Shown here: one piece after another, positions 1-5,493 of the stretch
Position numbering within the stretch: the first letter of the stretch is position 1
Layout: each line of letters begins with the position of its first letter
Assembly: GCA_035316005.1 (NCBI GenBank)
Contig: DATFXK010000143.1
Coordinates: forward strand, 1-12,027
Reading direction: 5' to 3'
Length of the DNA stretch: 12,027 nucleotides
Origin: JALZAA01 sp035316005
GTDB lineage: Bacteria > Actinomycetota > Acidimicrobiia > IMCC26256 > JACDBD01
Position numbers and translations under genes: made by a program
Notes under the pieces: generated by a model
What the model was told of the DNA's origin: nothing
Database searches by the model: none
The model's input: the letters and a program-made list of their open reading frames with translations, nothing else

Positions 1-1
1 C

Positions 2-229
2 GCCGGTCTCGACGCCGACGTCGTCGCCAAGCTCACCCACGAGAACGCGATGCGCCACTACCAGTTCGACCCGTTCCGCACGCGATCGCGGGAGCAGTGC
101 ACGGTGGGCGCGCTCCGGAACGAGGCCGCCGACGTCGACACGGTCACGCGCGTCGGTCGTCGCGCGGACGAGCGCGACATCAAGACCTGGCGCAAGATGA
201 CGGGAACCGCGGCGCGATCACCGTCCTAG
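2..229 (+). CDS. Amidohydrolase family protein, C-terminal end (partial)
   Basis: Only the last 75 codons are present; the gene enters from the left edge in frame 2 and stops at TAG 227-229. The visible part reads KLTHENAMRHYQFDPF followed by EQCTVGALRNEAADVD. A helix of the form K-x-x-x-x-N-A-x-x-x-Y/F near the end is typical of the amidohydrolase_2 (PF04909) TIM-barrel hydrolases, and actinobacterial members carry a similar Cys-Thr-Val-Gly-Ala-Leu-Arg tail. The metal-binding and catalytic residues lie outside the window, so neither substrate nor activity can be judged. The next gene starts 10 bases downstream in the same direction, so the two may share a transcript, although the SDR also has its own promoter-like hexamer. 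The family call rests on a short tail and is moderate. Confidence 0.6.
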   Translation, partial: AGLDADVVAKLTHENAMRHYQFDPFRTRSREQCTVGALRNEAADVDTVTRVGRRADERDIKTWRKMTGTAARSPS

Positions 230-232
230 GTT
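227..232 (+). promoter_or_regulatory. Candidate -10 hexamer for a leaderless SDR transcript
   Basis: TAGGTT lies 7 bases before the ATG at 240 and contains the TAG stop codon of the upstream amidohydrolase gene. No Shine-Dalgarno is visible between it and the ATG. The spacing places the transcription start at or next to the start codon. No convincing -35 element is seen. The call is inferred from position and from similar hexamers before other genes in this window. Confidence 0.45.
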
Positions 233-239
233 CTCCGTC

Positions 240-1013
240 ATGAACCGAGACCAGCTCCGGGCCCTGTTCGACCTGACCGGACGGGTTGCCATCGTCACCG
301 GCGGCACCCGCGGCATCGGGCGCTCGATCGCCGAGGGCTTCGTCGCCGCCGGCGCCGGTGTCGCCGTCGCGAGCCGCAAGGCCGACGCCTGCGAGGAGAC
401 CGAGGCGGCGCTGCGCGCCATGGGCGGCGAGGCGATCGGCGTCCCGACGCACGTCGGCGACCTCGACGCCCTCGCCGCGCTCGTCCGCCGCACGGTCGAC
501 GAGCTCGGACGCCTCGACATCGTCGTCAACAACGCCGCCACGCCGCTGCGCGAGGACCTCGGACGGTTCACGCCCGAGGCCTACGAGAAGGCCATGGAGG
601 TGAACCTGCGCGGTCCCGTCTTCCTCGTCCAGGAGGCGCTCCCCCACCTGCGCAACAGCCCGTGCGCGGCGGTGATCAACGTGATCTCGGCCGGTGCGTT
701 CCTCCCGTCGCCGTTCATCGCGACGTACGGGGCGACGAAGGCGGCGCTGTTGTCGTTCACCCGCTCCATGGCCGAGGAGTTCGCCCCGCTCGGCATCCGC
801 GTGAACGCCCTCGCACCCGGCGCCGTCGACACGGAGATGATGCGCAAGAACACGCCCGAGGCCCAGGAGCAGATGGCGCAGTCCAGCTTCCAGGGCCGGA
901 TGGCCCACCCCGACGAGATCGCGGGGCCGGCACTGTTCCTCGCGTCCGACGCCGCCAGCTTCGTCACCGGGCAGGTCCTGATCGCCGATGGCGGCCTCGT
1001 CGCCGCCCGCTGA
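240..1013 (+). CDS. SDR family NAD(P)-dependent oxidoreductase
   Basis: This is a 257-residue classical short-chain dehydrogenase/reductase, the usual length of the family. The Rossmann cofactor motif is TGGTRGIG (residues 20-27), followed by the structural NNAA motif (97-100). The active-site set is Asn122 in VNL, Ser150, and Tyr163 with Lys167 in the YGATK motif. NALAPGAVDTEM (189-200) matches the usual segment after the active site, and the end (TGQVLIADGG) is the typical FabG-like C-terminus. It should be a cytosolic enzyme that oxidises an alcohol or reduces a carbonyl. Ser46-Arg47 after the second strand, with no acidic residue there, favours NADP(H) over NAD(H), but this is inference. 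The substrate cannot be read from the sequence. The ATG at 240 is chosen because Rossmann strand 1 begins 16 residues in and a -10-like hexamer sits 7 bases upstream. Confidence 0.95.
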   Translation: MNRDQLRALFDLTGRVAIVTGGTRGIGRSIAEGFVAAGAGVAVASRKADACEETEAALRAMGGEAIGVPTHVGDLDALAALVRRTVDELGRLDIVVNNAATPLREDLGRFTPEAYEKAMEVNLRGPVFLVQEALPHLRNSPCAAVINVISAGAFLPSPFIATYGATKAALLSFTRSMAEEFAPLGIRVNALAPGAVDTEMMRKNTPEAQEQMAQSSFQGRMAHPDEIAGPALFLASDAASFVTGQVLIADGGLVAAR

Positions 1014-1021
1014 TCGTCCTC

Positions 1022-1027
1022 TACGCT
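1022..1027 (+). promoter_or_regulatory. Candidate -10 hexamer for the small gene at 1037
   Basis: TACGCT, preceded by CCTC, ends 9 bases before the GTG at 1037. The same ten bases, CCTCTACGCT, occur upstream of bioB at 6919-6928, and TACGCT also lies before the monoamine oxidase gene on the minus strand. There is no clear -35 element and no Shine-Dalgarno, which fits a leaderless start. Confidence 0.45.
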
Positions 1028-1036
1028 TGTGAAGTA

Positions 1037-1267
1037 GTGAAAGGCGACCGTGTCGAGATCCTGGTCGACACCGGGAACGAGGTCCGCGGCTTCGAGGTGG
1101 TCGCGACGCGCGAAGGTCGACGCGTCGACGTGCTCATCGCACGCGGGACGGTCGAGGTCGCCGAGGTGACCCGCGGCGGGCAAGTGGTGCGATCGGCCCG
1201 GTTCATGGCCAGCCGGGTCGTGGCCGTCGTCGAGCATCCCGCGTCGCAGGACGCGCCTGCGGGCTGA
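1037..1267 (+). CDS. Small hypothetical protein, 76 residues
   Basis: I do not recognise a family. The reading frame from GTG 1037 to TGA 1265-1267 has the strong G/C third-position bias of the neighbouring genes and is rich in Val, Arg, Glu and Gly. Alternating hydrophobic stretches (VEILVDT 6-12, FEVVAT 19-24, RVDVLIA 29-35, VEVAEV 39-44, RVVAVVE 60-66) suggest a small, mostly beta-strand domain. There is no signal peptide, transmembrane segment or cysteine. It begins 23 bases after the SDR stop and has its own -10-like hexamer, so it may be transcribed with the SDR or independently. It ends 6 bases from the stop of the convergent cupin gene. The frame stays open far upstream inside the SDR gene, but nothing there looks like this protein, so the GTG at 1037 is the best start. 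Confidence 0.6.
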   Translation: MKGDRVEILVDTGNEVRGFEVVATREGRRVDVLIARGTVEVAEVTRGGQVVRSARFMASRVVAVVEHPASQDAPAG

Positions 1268-1277
1268 CGATCGTCAG
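1264..1277. repeat. Perfect 14-base palindrome joining two convergent stop codons
   Basis: CTGACGATCGTCAG is a perfect inverted repeat centred between two convergent genes. It contains the TGA stop of the small gene (1265-1267) and, symmetrically, the TGA stop of the cupin gene on the other strand (1274-1276). As RNA it could form a 5-bp stem with a GAUC loop on either strand. No U-tract follows, so a role as an intrinsic terminator is uncertain. Confidence 0.5.
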
Positions 1278-1729
1278 GTCCGGGTGTCCTCGAGCCACTC
1301 GGGCATGTCGATCGGTGGGTTCGGCAGCTGGCGCACGCCCCGCTCGGCGAGGAAGCGCTCGTAGCCCGCGAGATCGGCGGGGAACGAGCGCGGGTCGCCC
1401 ATCATCACCTCGAACAGGGTGACGCCCTCGGGGCCGGCGACGAAGGGCCCGAAGGTGTCCCCCTGATCGAGGGCGATGTGGGTGCCGGCCGGGCAGTGGA
1501 CGTCGCCGCACGTCATGTCGCCCTCCAGCACGAACACGACGTGGTTGCTGTTGTGGCCGTGGGGCTGGACGATCATCCCCGGGTCCCACCGGGCGTAGAG
1601 GGAGAGGAAGCGGGGCGAGAAGTCGACCCACTTCTCCCGTACCGACACGGTCCGGTCGCCGTGCTGCTGGCGGCGGACCTCCTGCCAGGGCACGTCGTCG
1701 AGGTGTCGGATCCGCGGGCCGCCGGCCAT
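1274..1729 (-). CDS. Cupin domain-containing protein
   Basis: This 151-residue protein has one cupin barrel. Motif 1 reads PHGHNSNH (residues 56-63) with likely metal ligands His57, His59 and His63; His63 stands where many cupins have Glu or Gln. Motif 2 reads CPAGTH (79-84) and supplies a fourth candidate ligand, His84. VVFVLEGDMTCGD (64-76) is the usual strand-turn-strand between the motifs. The C-terminus has a hydrophilic extension (GYERFLAERGVRQLP) often seen in cupins of unknown function. It is probably a small soluble metal-binding enzyme or sensor; the substrate is unknown. The ATG at 1729 is supported by the Shine-Dalgarno AGAGGAG (1734-1740), 4 bases upstream. The gene is convergent with the small gene at 1037 and divergent from the glycosyltransferase gene at 1832. 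Confidence 0.88.
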   Translation of the reverse strand: MAGGPRIRHLDDVPWQEVRRQQHGDRTVSVREKWVDFSPRFLSLYARWDPGMIVQPHGHNSNHVVFVLEGDMTCGDVHCPAGTHIALDQGDTFGPFVAGPEGVTLFEVMMGDPRSFPADLAGYERFLAERGVRQLPNPPIDMPEWLEDTRT

Positions 1730-1743
1730 GAGGCTCCTCTCAT
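1728..1743 (-). promoter_or_regulatory. Shine-Dalgarno in the loop of a small hairpin over the cupin start
   Basis: On the minus strand the sequence runs ATGAG-AGGAGC-CTCAT-G. The outer five bases on each side pair perfectly. The downstream arm contains the first two bases of the cupin ATG (1729-1727), and most of the Shine-Dalgarno lies in the six-base loop. An extra ATG at 1743-1741 in the upstream arm is out of frame with the gene. The stem is short, so any effect on translation is speculative. Confidence 0.35.
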
Positions 1744-1779
1744 CGGAGGACGATCGCGAGCGAGGCTAGCGACCTCCGA
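1743..1779. repeat. Inverted repeat flanking the probable cupin promoter
   Basis: TCGGAGG (1743-1749) and CCTCCGA (1773-1779) are perfect 7-base inverted arms separated by 23 bases. The pair brackets the candidate cupin -10 hexamer (1763-1768). Arms on both sides of a promoter could be an operator, but this is inference; matches of 7 bases are not rare in GC-rich DNA. Confidence 0.3.
1763..1768 (-). promoter_or_regulatory. Candidate -10 hexamer for the cupin gene
   Basis: On the minus strand the hexamer is TAGCCT, about 33 bases before the cupin ATG. A start about 7 bases further on would give a leader of roughly 25 bases carrying the AGAGGAG ribosome-binding site. No -35 element is evident. 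Confidence 0.3.
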
Positions 1780-1819
1780 AGAAGCCCCGGCATTCATCAT
1801 CGCCTCATGATCGGGTTGC

Positions 1820-1825
1820 CATCGT
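1820..1825 (+). promoter_or_regulatory. Weak candidate -10 hexamer for the glycosyltransferase gene
   Basis: CATCGT ends 6 bases before the GTG at 1832. It departs from TANNNT in its first base, so it is weaker than the other hexamers in this window. No Shine-Dalgarno precedes the GTG, which is why a leaderless start is considered. Confidence 0.2.
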
Positions 1826-1831
1826 GCACGC

Positions 1832-3499
1832 GTGTCGGAGAGCACGGCTCTGCGTGTCTCGACGACCCCGGCGTGCCGCGAGGTGTCCACCCCACCTCGC
1901 GCGCGCCGGACCTTCGCACCGGTGTGGTGGGCGGTGCTCGGGATCATGGTCCTGTCGCTCGGACTCGAGGTCTGGGCCGTCTCCTACGACTTGCCGTACC
2001 CGGGCGTGGACGAGCCGACGTTCGTCCGCCCCGCGGTCAACATCGCTTCCACCGGCGACCTCGACCCGCACTGGTTCGGGCACCCCGGCTCGACCACGAT
2101 CTACCCGCTGGCCGGCCTCTACCACGCGTGGGACGCGGTCGGCCACGGCGGGCCGGCGTTCGCGCCCGACGCCCAGGTCGCGAACCGGTTCGCCACGTCG
2201 CCGGGCACCTTCTACCTGATCGGGAGGCTGTGGGCGATCGCCTACGCAGTGGCGGCGATCCCGCTCCTGTTCCTCCTGGGCCGGCGCTGCTTCTCCACCG
2301 CCGTCGGGCTGGCGGGCGCGGCCTTGTGGGCCGTGCTCCCGCTCGCGGTGTCTTACGGGCGCGTCGTGCGGACCGACAGCGCCGGCATCTTCTTCGCCCT
2401 GTTGGCGCTGCTCCTCATCGTGCGGTTGCTCGATCGCGCGTCGATACGCGACTACGTCCTCGCCGGTATCGCGCTCGGCCTCGGGATCTCGTCGCGGTAC
2501 TTCCTCGTGACGCTCCTCGCGGCCCTCGTCATCGCCGGCGCCATCGCGATTCGGCGCCGGGTGCCCGGCGCGTCGGTCCGCGGCATCGCGGCCGGTGTGG
2601 GCGCCGCCGTCGCCACCTTCGCGGTCACGACGCCGTTCTTCTTCCTCGACTGGACGACCGCGCGCGCCAGCCTTGCCGACGAGAACACCTCCAACCTCGG
2701 CCATGACGGTCTCTCGCCCGTCGGCAACCTGCGGTGGTATCTCGACAACTCGATACCCAAGTCGCTGACATTGCCCGTCGCGTTACTTGCCTTGATCGGC
2801 ATCATCGTGGCCCTCGCGTACCGGCGCGACCCCCGCCGCCTCGTGTTGCTGGCCGGAGGGACGACGTTCCTCGTCGCGATCAGCATGTCCGAGTTGCACT
2901 GGGAGCGCTGGCCGCTGCCGATCCTGCCGGTTGTCGTGCTGTTCGCGGTGGACGGGGTCGCGTGGCTCACTGCGGAGCTGAGTGCGCGCCTCGGCCAGCC
3001 GGAGCTCTCACCCGCGCTCGTGGTCGCCGGTGTCGTGCTTGTCGCGCTCTGGCCGGCGCGAGACGTGGTCAGGCTGAACGTGCGCGAGTCGCGACCGAGC
3101 ACGCGGGTCGTCGCCCGACACTGGATCGAGGCCAACATCCCGCCGGGTAGCACGCTGGTGAAGGAGCTCAAGACCGCGCCGCTGGACAATACCGCCGTGC
3201 ACTGGATGGAACGGCACACGCTCGCGGGCGTCGGGTGGACGCTCGACCAGTACGTCGACAACGGCTTCCACTACTTCGTCACCAACTCCGGCATCAGTGG
3301 CACCTACTCGACCCAGCCACACCGCTACCCGGTGCAGGCGCGCTTCTACCGGGAGCTCCGCCACGACGGCTGCCTCCTACACGTGTTCCGCCCCGGCTCG
3401 AACCGGGACGGGCCCTTGATCCGCGTCTACGAGGTCTCGGACCCCGACAGCACCTCGGCTGCCGCCCGCTCGCCCGACTGCACGGCGCCGTCCATATAG
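1832..3499 (+). CDS. GT39-family-like polytopic membrane glycosyltransferase
   Basis: This 555-residue protein resembles the dolichyl/polyprenyl-phosphate-mannose mannosyltransferases (GT39, PMT_2 type). A first membrane helix (about 31-51) is followed by an extracytoplasmic loop with Asp60-Glu61 in GVDEPTF, the position of the catalytic acidic pair in this superfamily, and then FGHPGSTTIYPLAGLYH (82-98). RVVRTDSAGIFFALLALLL (177-195) fits the conserved second-loop and helix region. I count about ten membrane segments up to residue 408, then a soluble C-terminal domain (409-555) predicted to be outside. It probably transfers a sugar from a polyprenyl-phosphate donor to a cell-envelope acceptor; donor and acceptor are unknown. 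The GTG at 1832 leaves a roughly 30-residue polar N-terminus. The last 73 bases overlap the 3' end of the oppositely oriented monoamine oxidase gene. Confidence 0.82.
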   Translation: MSESTALRVSTTPACREVSTPPRARRTFAPVWWAVLGIMVLSLGLEVWAVSYDLPYPGVDEPTFVRPAVNIASTGDLDPHWFGHPGSTTIYPLAGLYHAWDAVGHGGPAFAPDAQVANRFATSPGTFYLIGRLWAIAYAVAAIPLLFLLGRRCFSTAVGLAGAALWAVLPLAVSYGRVVRTDSAGIFFALLALLLIVRLLDRASIRDYVLAGIALGLGISSRYFLVTLLAALVIAGAIAIRRRVPGASVRGIAAGVGAAVATFAVTTPFFFLDWTTARASLADENTSNLGHDGLSPVGNLRWYLDNSIPKSLTLPVALLALIGIIVALAYRRDPRRLVLLAGGTTFLVAISMSELHWERWPLPILPVVVLFAVDGVAWLTAELSARLGQPELSPALVVAGVVLVALWPARDVVRLNVRESRPSTRVVARHWIEANIPPGSTLVKELKTAPLDNTAVHWMERHTLAGVGWTLDQYVDNGFHYFVTNSGISGTYSTQPHRYPVQARFYRELRHDGCLLHVFRPGSNRDGPLIRVYEVSDPDSTSAAARSPDCTAPSI

Positions 3500-4791
3500 C
3501 CCGCCCAGATCGTCGCCGTCTCGGCCCCGGCCCAGTGGATGCGCCCGATCGGCGCCCGCACGGCCCGGCCGTAGTGCGTCCAGACCCCGGGCGGGAAGAA
3601 CGCGCCGTAGCAGCCACGCGTCCATTCCTCGTCCGACCAGTCGAGGTCGACGTACTCCATGGGCTCGGCGGCGCGCGGGCCGAAGAAGTCGACGAGCGAC
3701 CCGATCACCGCGGCGCGGCGGTCGTCGGGATCGGCGCGGTGGAAGTGGCGGGCGGCGGCACCTTCGAGGAAGGCGAGGAGCACTCCGGGGCTGCCGTCGG
3801 GCGGCGAGTTGTCGAACACGATCTTGACGGGGCCGCGGTCGCCGGCGGCCTGACCGGTGAGCCCCGCGTCGCGCCAGAACGGCGTGTCGTACACCGCGTG
3901 GCACTTGATCACGGAGCCAGCGGGCACGCGGTGGGTGAGCTGGTCCCGCACACCCGGAAGCGGCGGCTCGTAGACGATCCGCCCCGCCAGCGCAGGCGGG
4001 ACGGCGACGATGACGCGCCGAGCGGTGACCGCGAGCGCGTCGCCGCTGACCGTGACGCACTCACCGTCCTGCTCGATCTTCCGTACCGGGACGCCGAGAC
4101 GCACGCGGTCGCCGAGCTGCTCGGCGAGCCGGATCGGTACGAGCTGTGACCCGCCCACGAATCGATCCTGCTGCGCACCGCCGCGCGTGCCGGCGAGGGA
4201 GTCCACGCCCCCGCCGGAGTGCGTGTAGAAGAGCGCGTGCAGCAGCGAGAAGTCCGACGCCTGAGCTGCGAACACGGATTCGGCGTAGAGACGAAGAAGC
4301 TCGCGCGCCTTCCCCGTGACGGCGTTGCGGCGGATCCACGTCTCGAACGTCTGTCCGTCCAGCTCCTCGGCCCGGTCGGCGGTCCAGGGCACCTCGAGCG
4401 GGATCCGTGCGGCGAGGCGGTCGAAGCGGGCTTGGGCCTGGCCGATGTCGGCGAGGACGAGGGGGCCGAGGCGCGGGATCGTGCCCCGGTAGCGGCCCTG
4501 CTTGTCGCCGAAGCGCAGGAGGTGGTCGCCGGTGTTGTACGTCGGGAACGTCTCGAGCCCGAGCTCCGCGGTGAGCTTGGCCATGCGGAGCTGCGTCGGG
4601 CCGATCCACTGACCGCCGAGCTCGACGGTCGTGCCGTCCGACAGCTGGTGGTTGAGCACCCGACCTCCGATGCGGTCACGGGCCTCGAGCACGACGACCT
4701 CTCTGCCGGCGGCGGCGAGATCGCGCGCCGCGATCAAGCCCGCGATACCCGCACCGACGACGACCTCATCGGCATCGGACTGCTCACTCAT
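3427..4791 (-). CDS. Flavin monoamine oxidase, MAO-A/B-like
   Basis: This is a 454-residue FAD-dependent amine oxidase. The N-terminal dinucleotide fold is VVGAGIAGL (residues 11-19) with LEARDRIGGR (35-44), then the family segment VELGGQWIGPTQ (56-67). The C-terminal region closely follows animal MAO-A/B from memory: Lys296 in GSVIKC matches the active-site lysine, Cys394-Tyr395 in TRGCYGAFFPPG matches the cysteine that bonds FAD plus the first cage tyrosine, and Tyr432 in AGYMDGAV matches the second. AGAETATIW (421-429) contacts FAD. It should oxidise a primary or secondary amine to an imine, making hydrogen peroxide, in the cytosol; the substrate is unknown. The ATG at 4791 is 8 bases from a TACGCT hexamer. 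It diverges from the DUF429 gene, and its last 23 residues overlap the glycosyltransferase gene. Confidence 0.93.
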   Translation of the reverse strand: MSEQSDADEVVVGAGIAGLIAARDLAAAGREVVVLEARDRIGGRVLNHQLSDGTTVELGGQWIGPTQLRMAKLTAELGLETFPTYNTGDHLLRFGDKQGRYRGTIPRLGPLVLADIGQAQARFDRLAARIPLEVPWTADRAEELDGQTFETWIRRNAVTGKARELLRLYAESVFAAQASDFSLLHALFYTHSGGGVDSLAGTRGGAQQDRFVGGSQLVPIRLAEQLGDRVRLGVPVRKIEQDGECVTVSGDALAVTARRVIVAVPPALAGRIVYEPPLPGVRDQLTHRVPAGSVIKCHAVYDTPFWRDAGLTGQAAGDRGPVKIVFDNSPPDGSPGVLLAFLEGAAARHFHRADPDDRRAAVIGSLVDFFGPRAAEPMEYVDLDWSDEEWTRGCYGAFFPPGVWTHYGRAVRAPIGRIHWAGAETATIWAGYMDGAVQSGERAAAEVLSGSETS

Positions 4792-4799
4792 GCCCAGTC

Positions 4800-4805
4800 A
4801 GCGTA
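4800..4805 (-). promoter_or_regulatory. Candidate -10 hexamer for the monoamine oxidase gene
   Basis: On the minus strand TACGCT ends 8 bases before the ATG at 4791. The intervening bases GACTGGGC hold no good Shine-Dalgarno, so the transcript is probably leaderless. The hexamer is identical to those before the small gene at 1037 and bioB. Confidence 0.45.
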
Positions 4806-4809
4806 CGTA

Positions 4810-4820
4810 GTCGCGGCGAC
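4810..4820. promoter_or_regulatory. Dyad midway between two divergent promoters
   Basis: GTCGC-G-GCGAC is an 11-base dyad with 5-base arms. It is centred at 4815, essentially halfway between the candidate -10 hexamers of the monoamine oxidase gene (4800-4805) and the DUF429 gene (4826-4831). A protein bound here could affect both genes. The arms are short, so chance occurrence is possible. Confidence 0.25.
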
Positions 4821-4825
4821 GGCGC

Positions 4826-4831
4826 CAGAAT
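4826..4831 (+). promoter_or_regulatory. Candidate -10 hexamer for the DUF429-DUF488 unit
   Basis: CAGAAT differs from the TANAAT consensus only in the first base. It ends 8 bases before the ATG at 4840 and 5 before the GTG at 4837. The 8-base spacing matches the leaderless arrangement of the divergent monoamine oxidase gene and supports the ATG as the start. Confidence 0.35.
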
Positions 4832-4839
4832 GACGGGTG

Positions 4840-5493
4840 ATGGGGCCGGTGGCCGGCGTCGACGGGTGCCGCGCGGGGTGGGTCGTCGTACACGACCACC
4901 GCGCCGCCGTGCATGCGCGCTTCGGCGAGGTGCTGGCGGCGTTGCCCGACGACACTGTGGTCGCCGTCGACATGCCGATCGGGCTCGTCGACGAGCACCG
5001 ACCCGGCGGACGCGACGCCGACCGGGCGGCGCGCACGGAGCTGGGCTCGAAGCGCAGCTCGGTGTTCTCGGCGCCGCCGCGGTGTGTGCTCGGCGCCCGG
5101 ACGCTGTCCGAGGCGCGCCGGCGCGGCGGCCGGTTGACCCTGCAGACGCTGAACCTGCTGCCCCGCATCGAAGAGGTCGATCGCGTGATGACGCCGGCGC
5201 TCCAGGCACGGGTCTTCGAGGTCCACCCCGAGCTCAGCTTCGCCGCCATGGACGGCGGCCGGCCCGTACTGACGCCGAAGCGCACCGCCCGGGGATCGGA
5301 GGAACGACGCGCGCTGCTCGTGCGGGCCGGCGTGCCCGTCCCCGAGCGGCCGAGCGGCGCAGCTCTCGACGACCTGCTCGATGCGTGCGCGCTCTGGTGG
5401 AGCGCGGAGCGCATCGCTCGCGGCGCGGCGCGCCGCGTGCCGGACGTCGCCCCGTTCGACCGGCACGGCCTCCGCATGGACGTTCGCTGGTGA
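4840..5493 (+). CDS. DUF429 family protein, predicted RNase H-like nuclease fold
   Basis: This 217-residue protein matches DUF429 (PF04250), which is predicted to have an RNase H-like fold; no biochemical role is established to my knowledge. Family landmarks, numbered from the ATG at 4840, are GVDGCRAGWVV near residue 6, with the first acidic residue of the fold; VAVDMPIGL at about 41-49; KRSSVFSAPPR at 71-81; EVHPELSFAAM at 127-137; and DDLLDACALWWSA at 177-189. The Asp residues in GVDG, AVDMP and DDLLDA are candidates for a metal site, as in RNase H-fold enzymes. The protein is soluble. A GTG three bases upstream would add one residue; the ATG fits the 8-base spacing from the CAGAAT hexamer better. 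Its TGA stop overlaps the GTG start of the DUF488 gene by four bases, which implies coupled translation. Confidence 0.88.
   Translation: MGPVAGVDGCRAGWVVVHDHRAAVHARFGEVLAALPDDTVVAVDMPIGLVDEHRPGGRDADRAARTELGSKRSSVFSAPPRCVLGARTLSEARRRGGRLTLQTLNLLPRIEEVDRVMTPALQARVFEVHPELSFAAMDGGRPVLTPKRTARGSEERRALLVRAGVPVPERPSGAALDDLLDACALWWSAERIARGAARRVPDVAPFDRHGLRMDVRW

Noticed and set aside
1805..2706. Long open frames (about 299 codons) on both strands across the first half of the glycosyltransferase gene
   Set aside because: Their translations are Arg/Pro/Gly-rich without any domain, while the frame beginning at 1832 has clear membrane helices and GT39 motifs. Long shadow frames are expected at this GC content.
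3235..4149. 304-codon plus-strand frame crossing the glycosyltransferase/monoamine oxidase junction
   Set aside because: It lies antisense or out of frame to two well-supported genes and its translation is low-complexity. The real coding frames explain the region fully.
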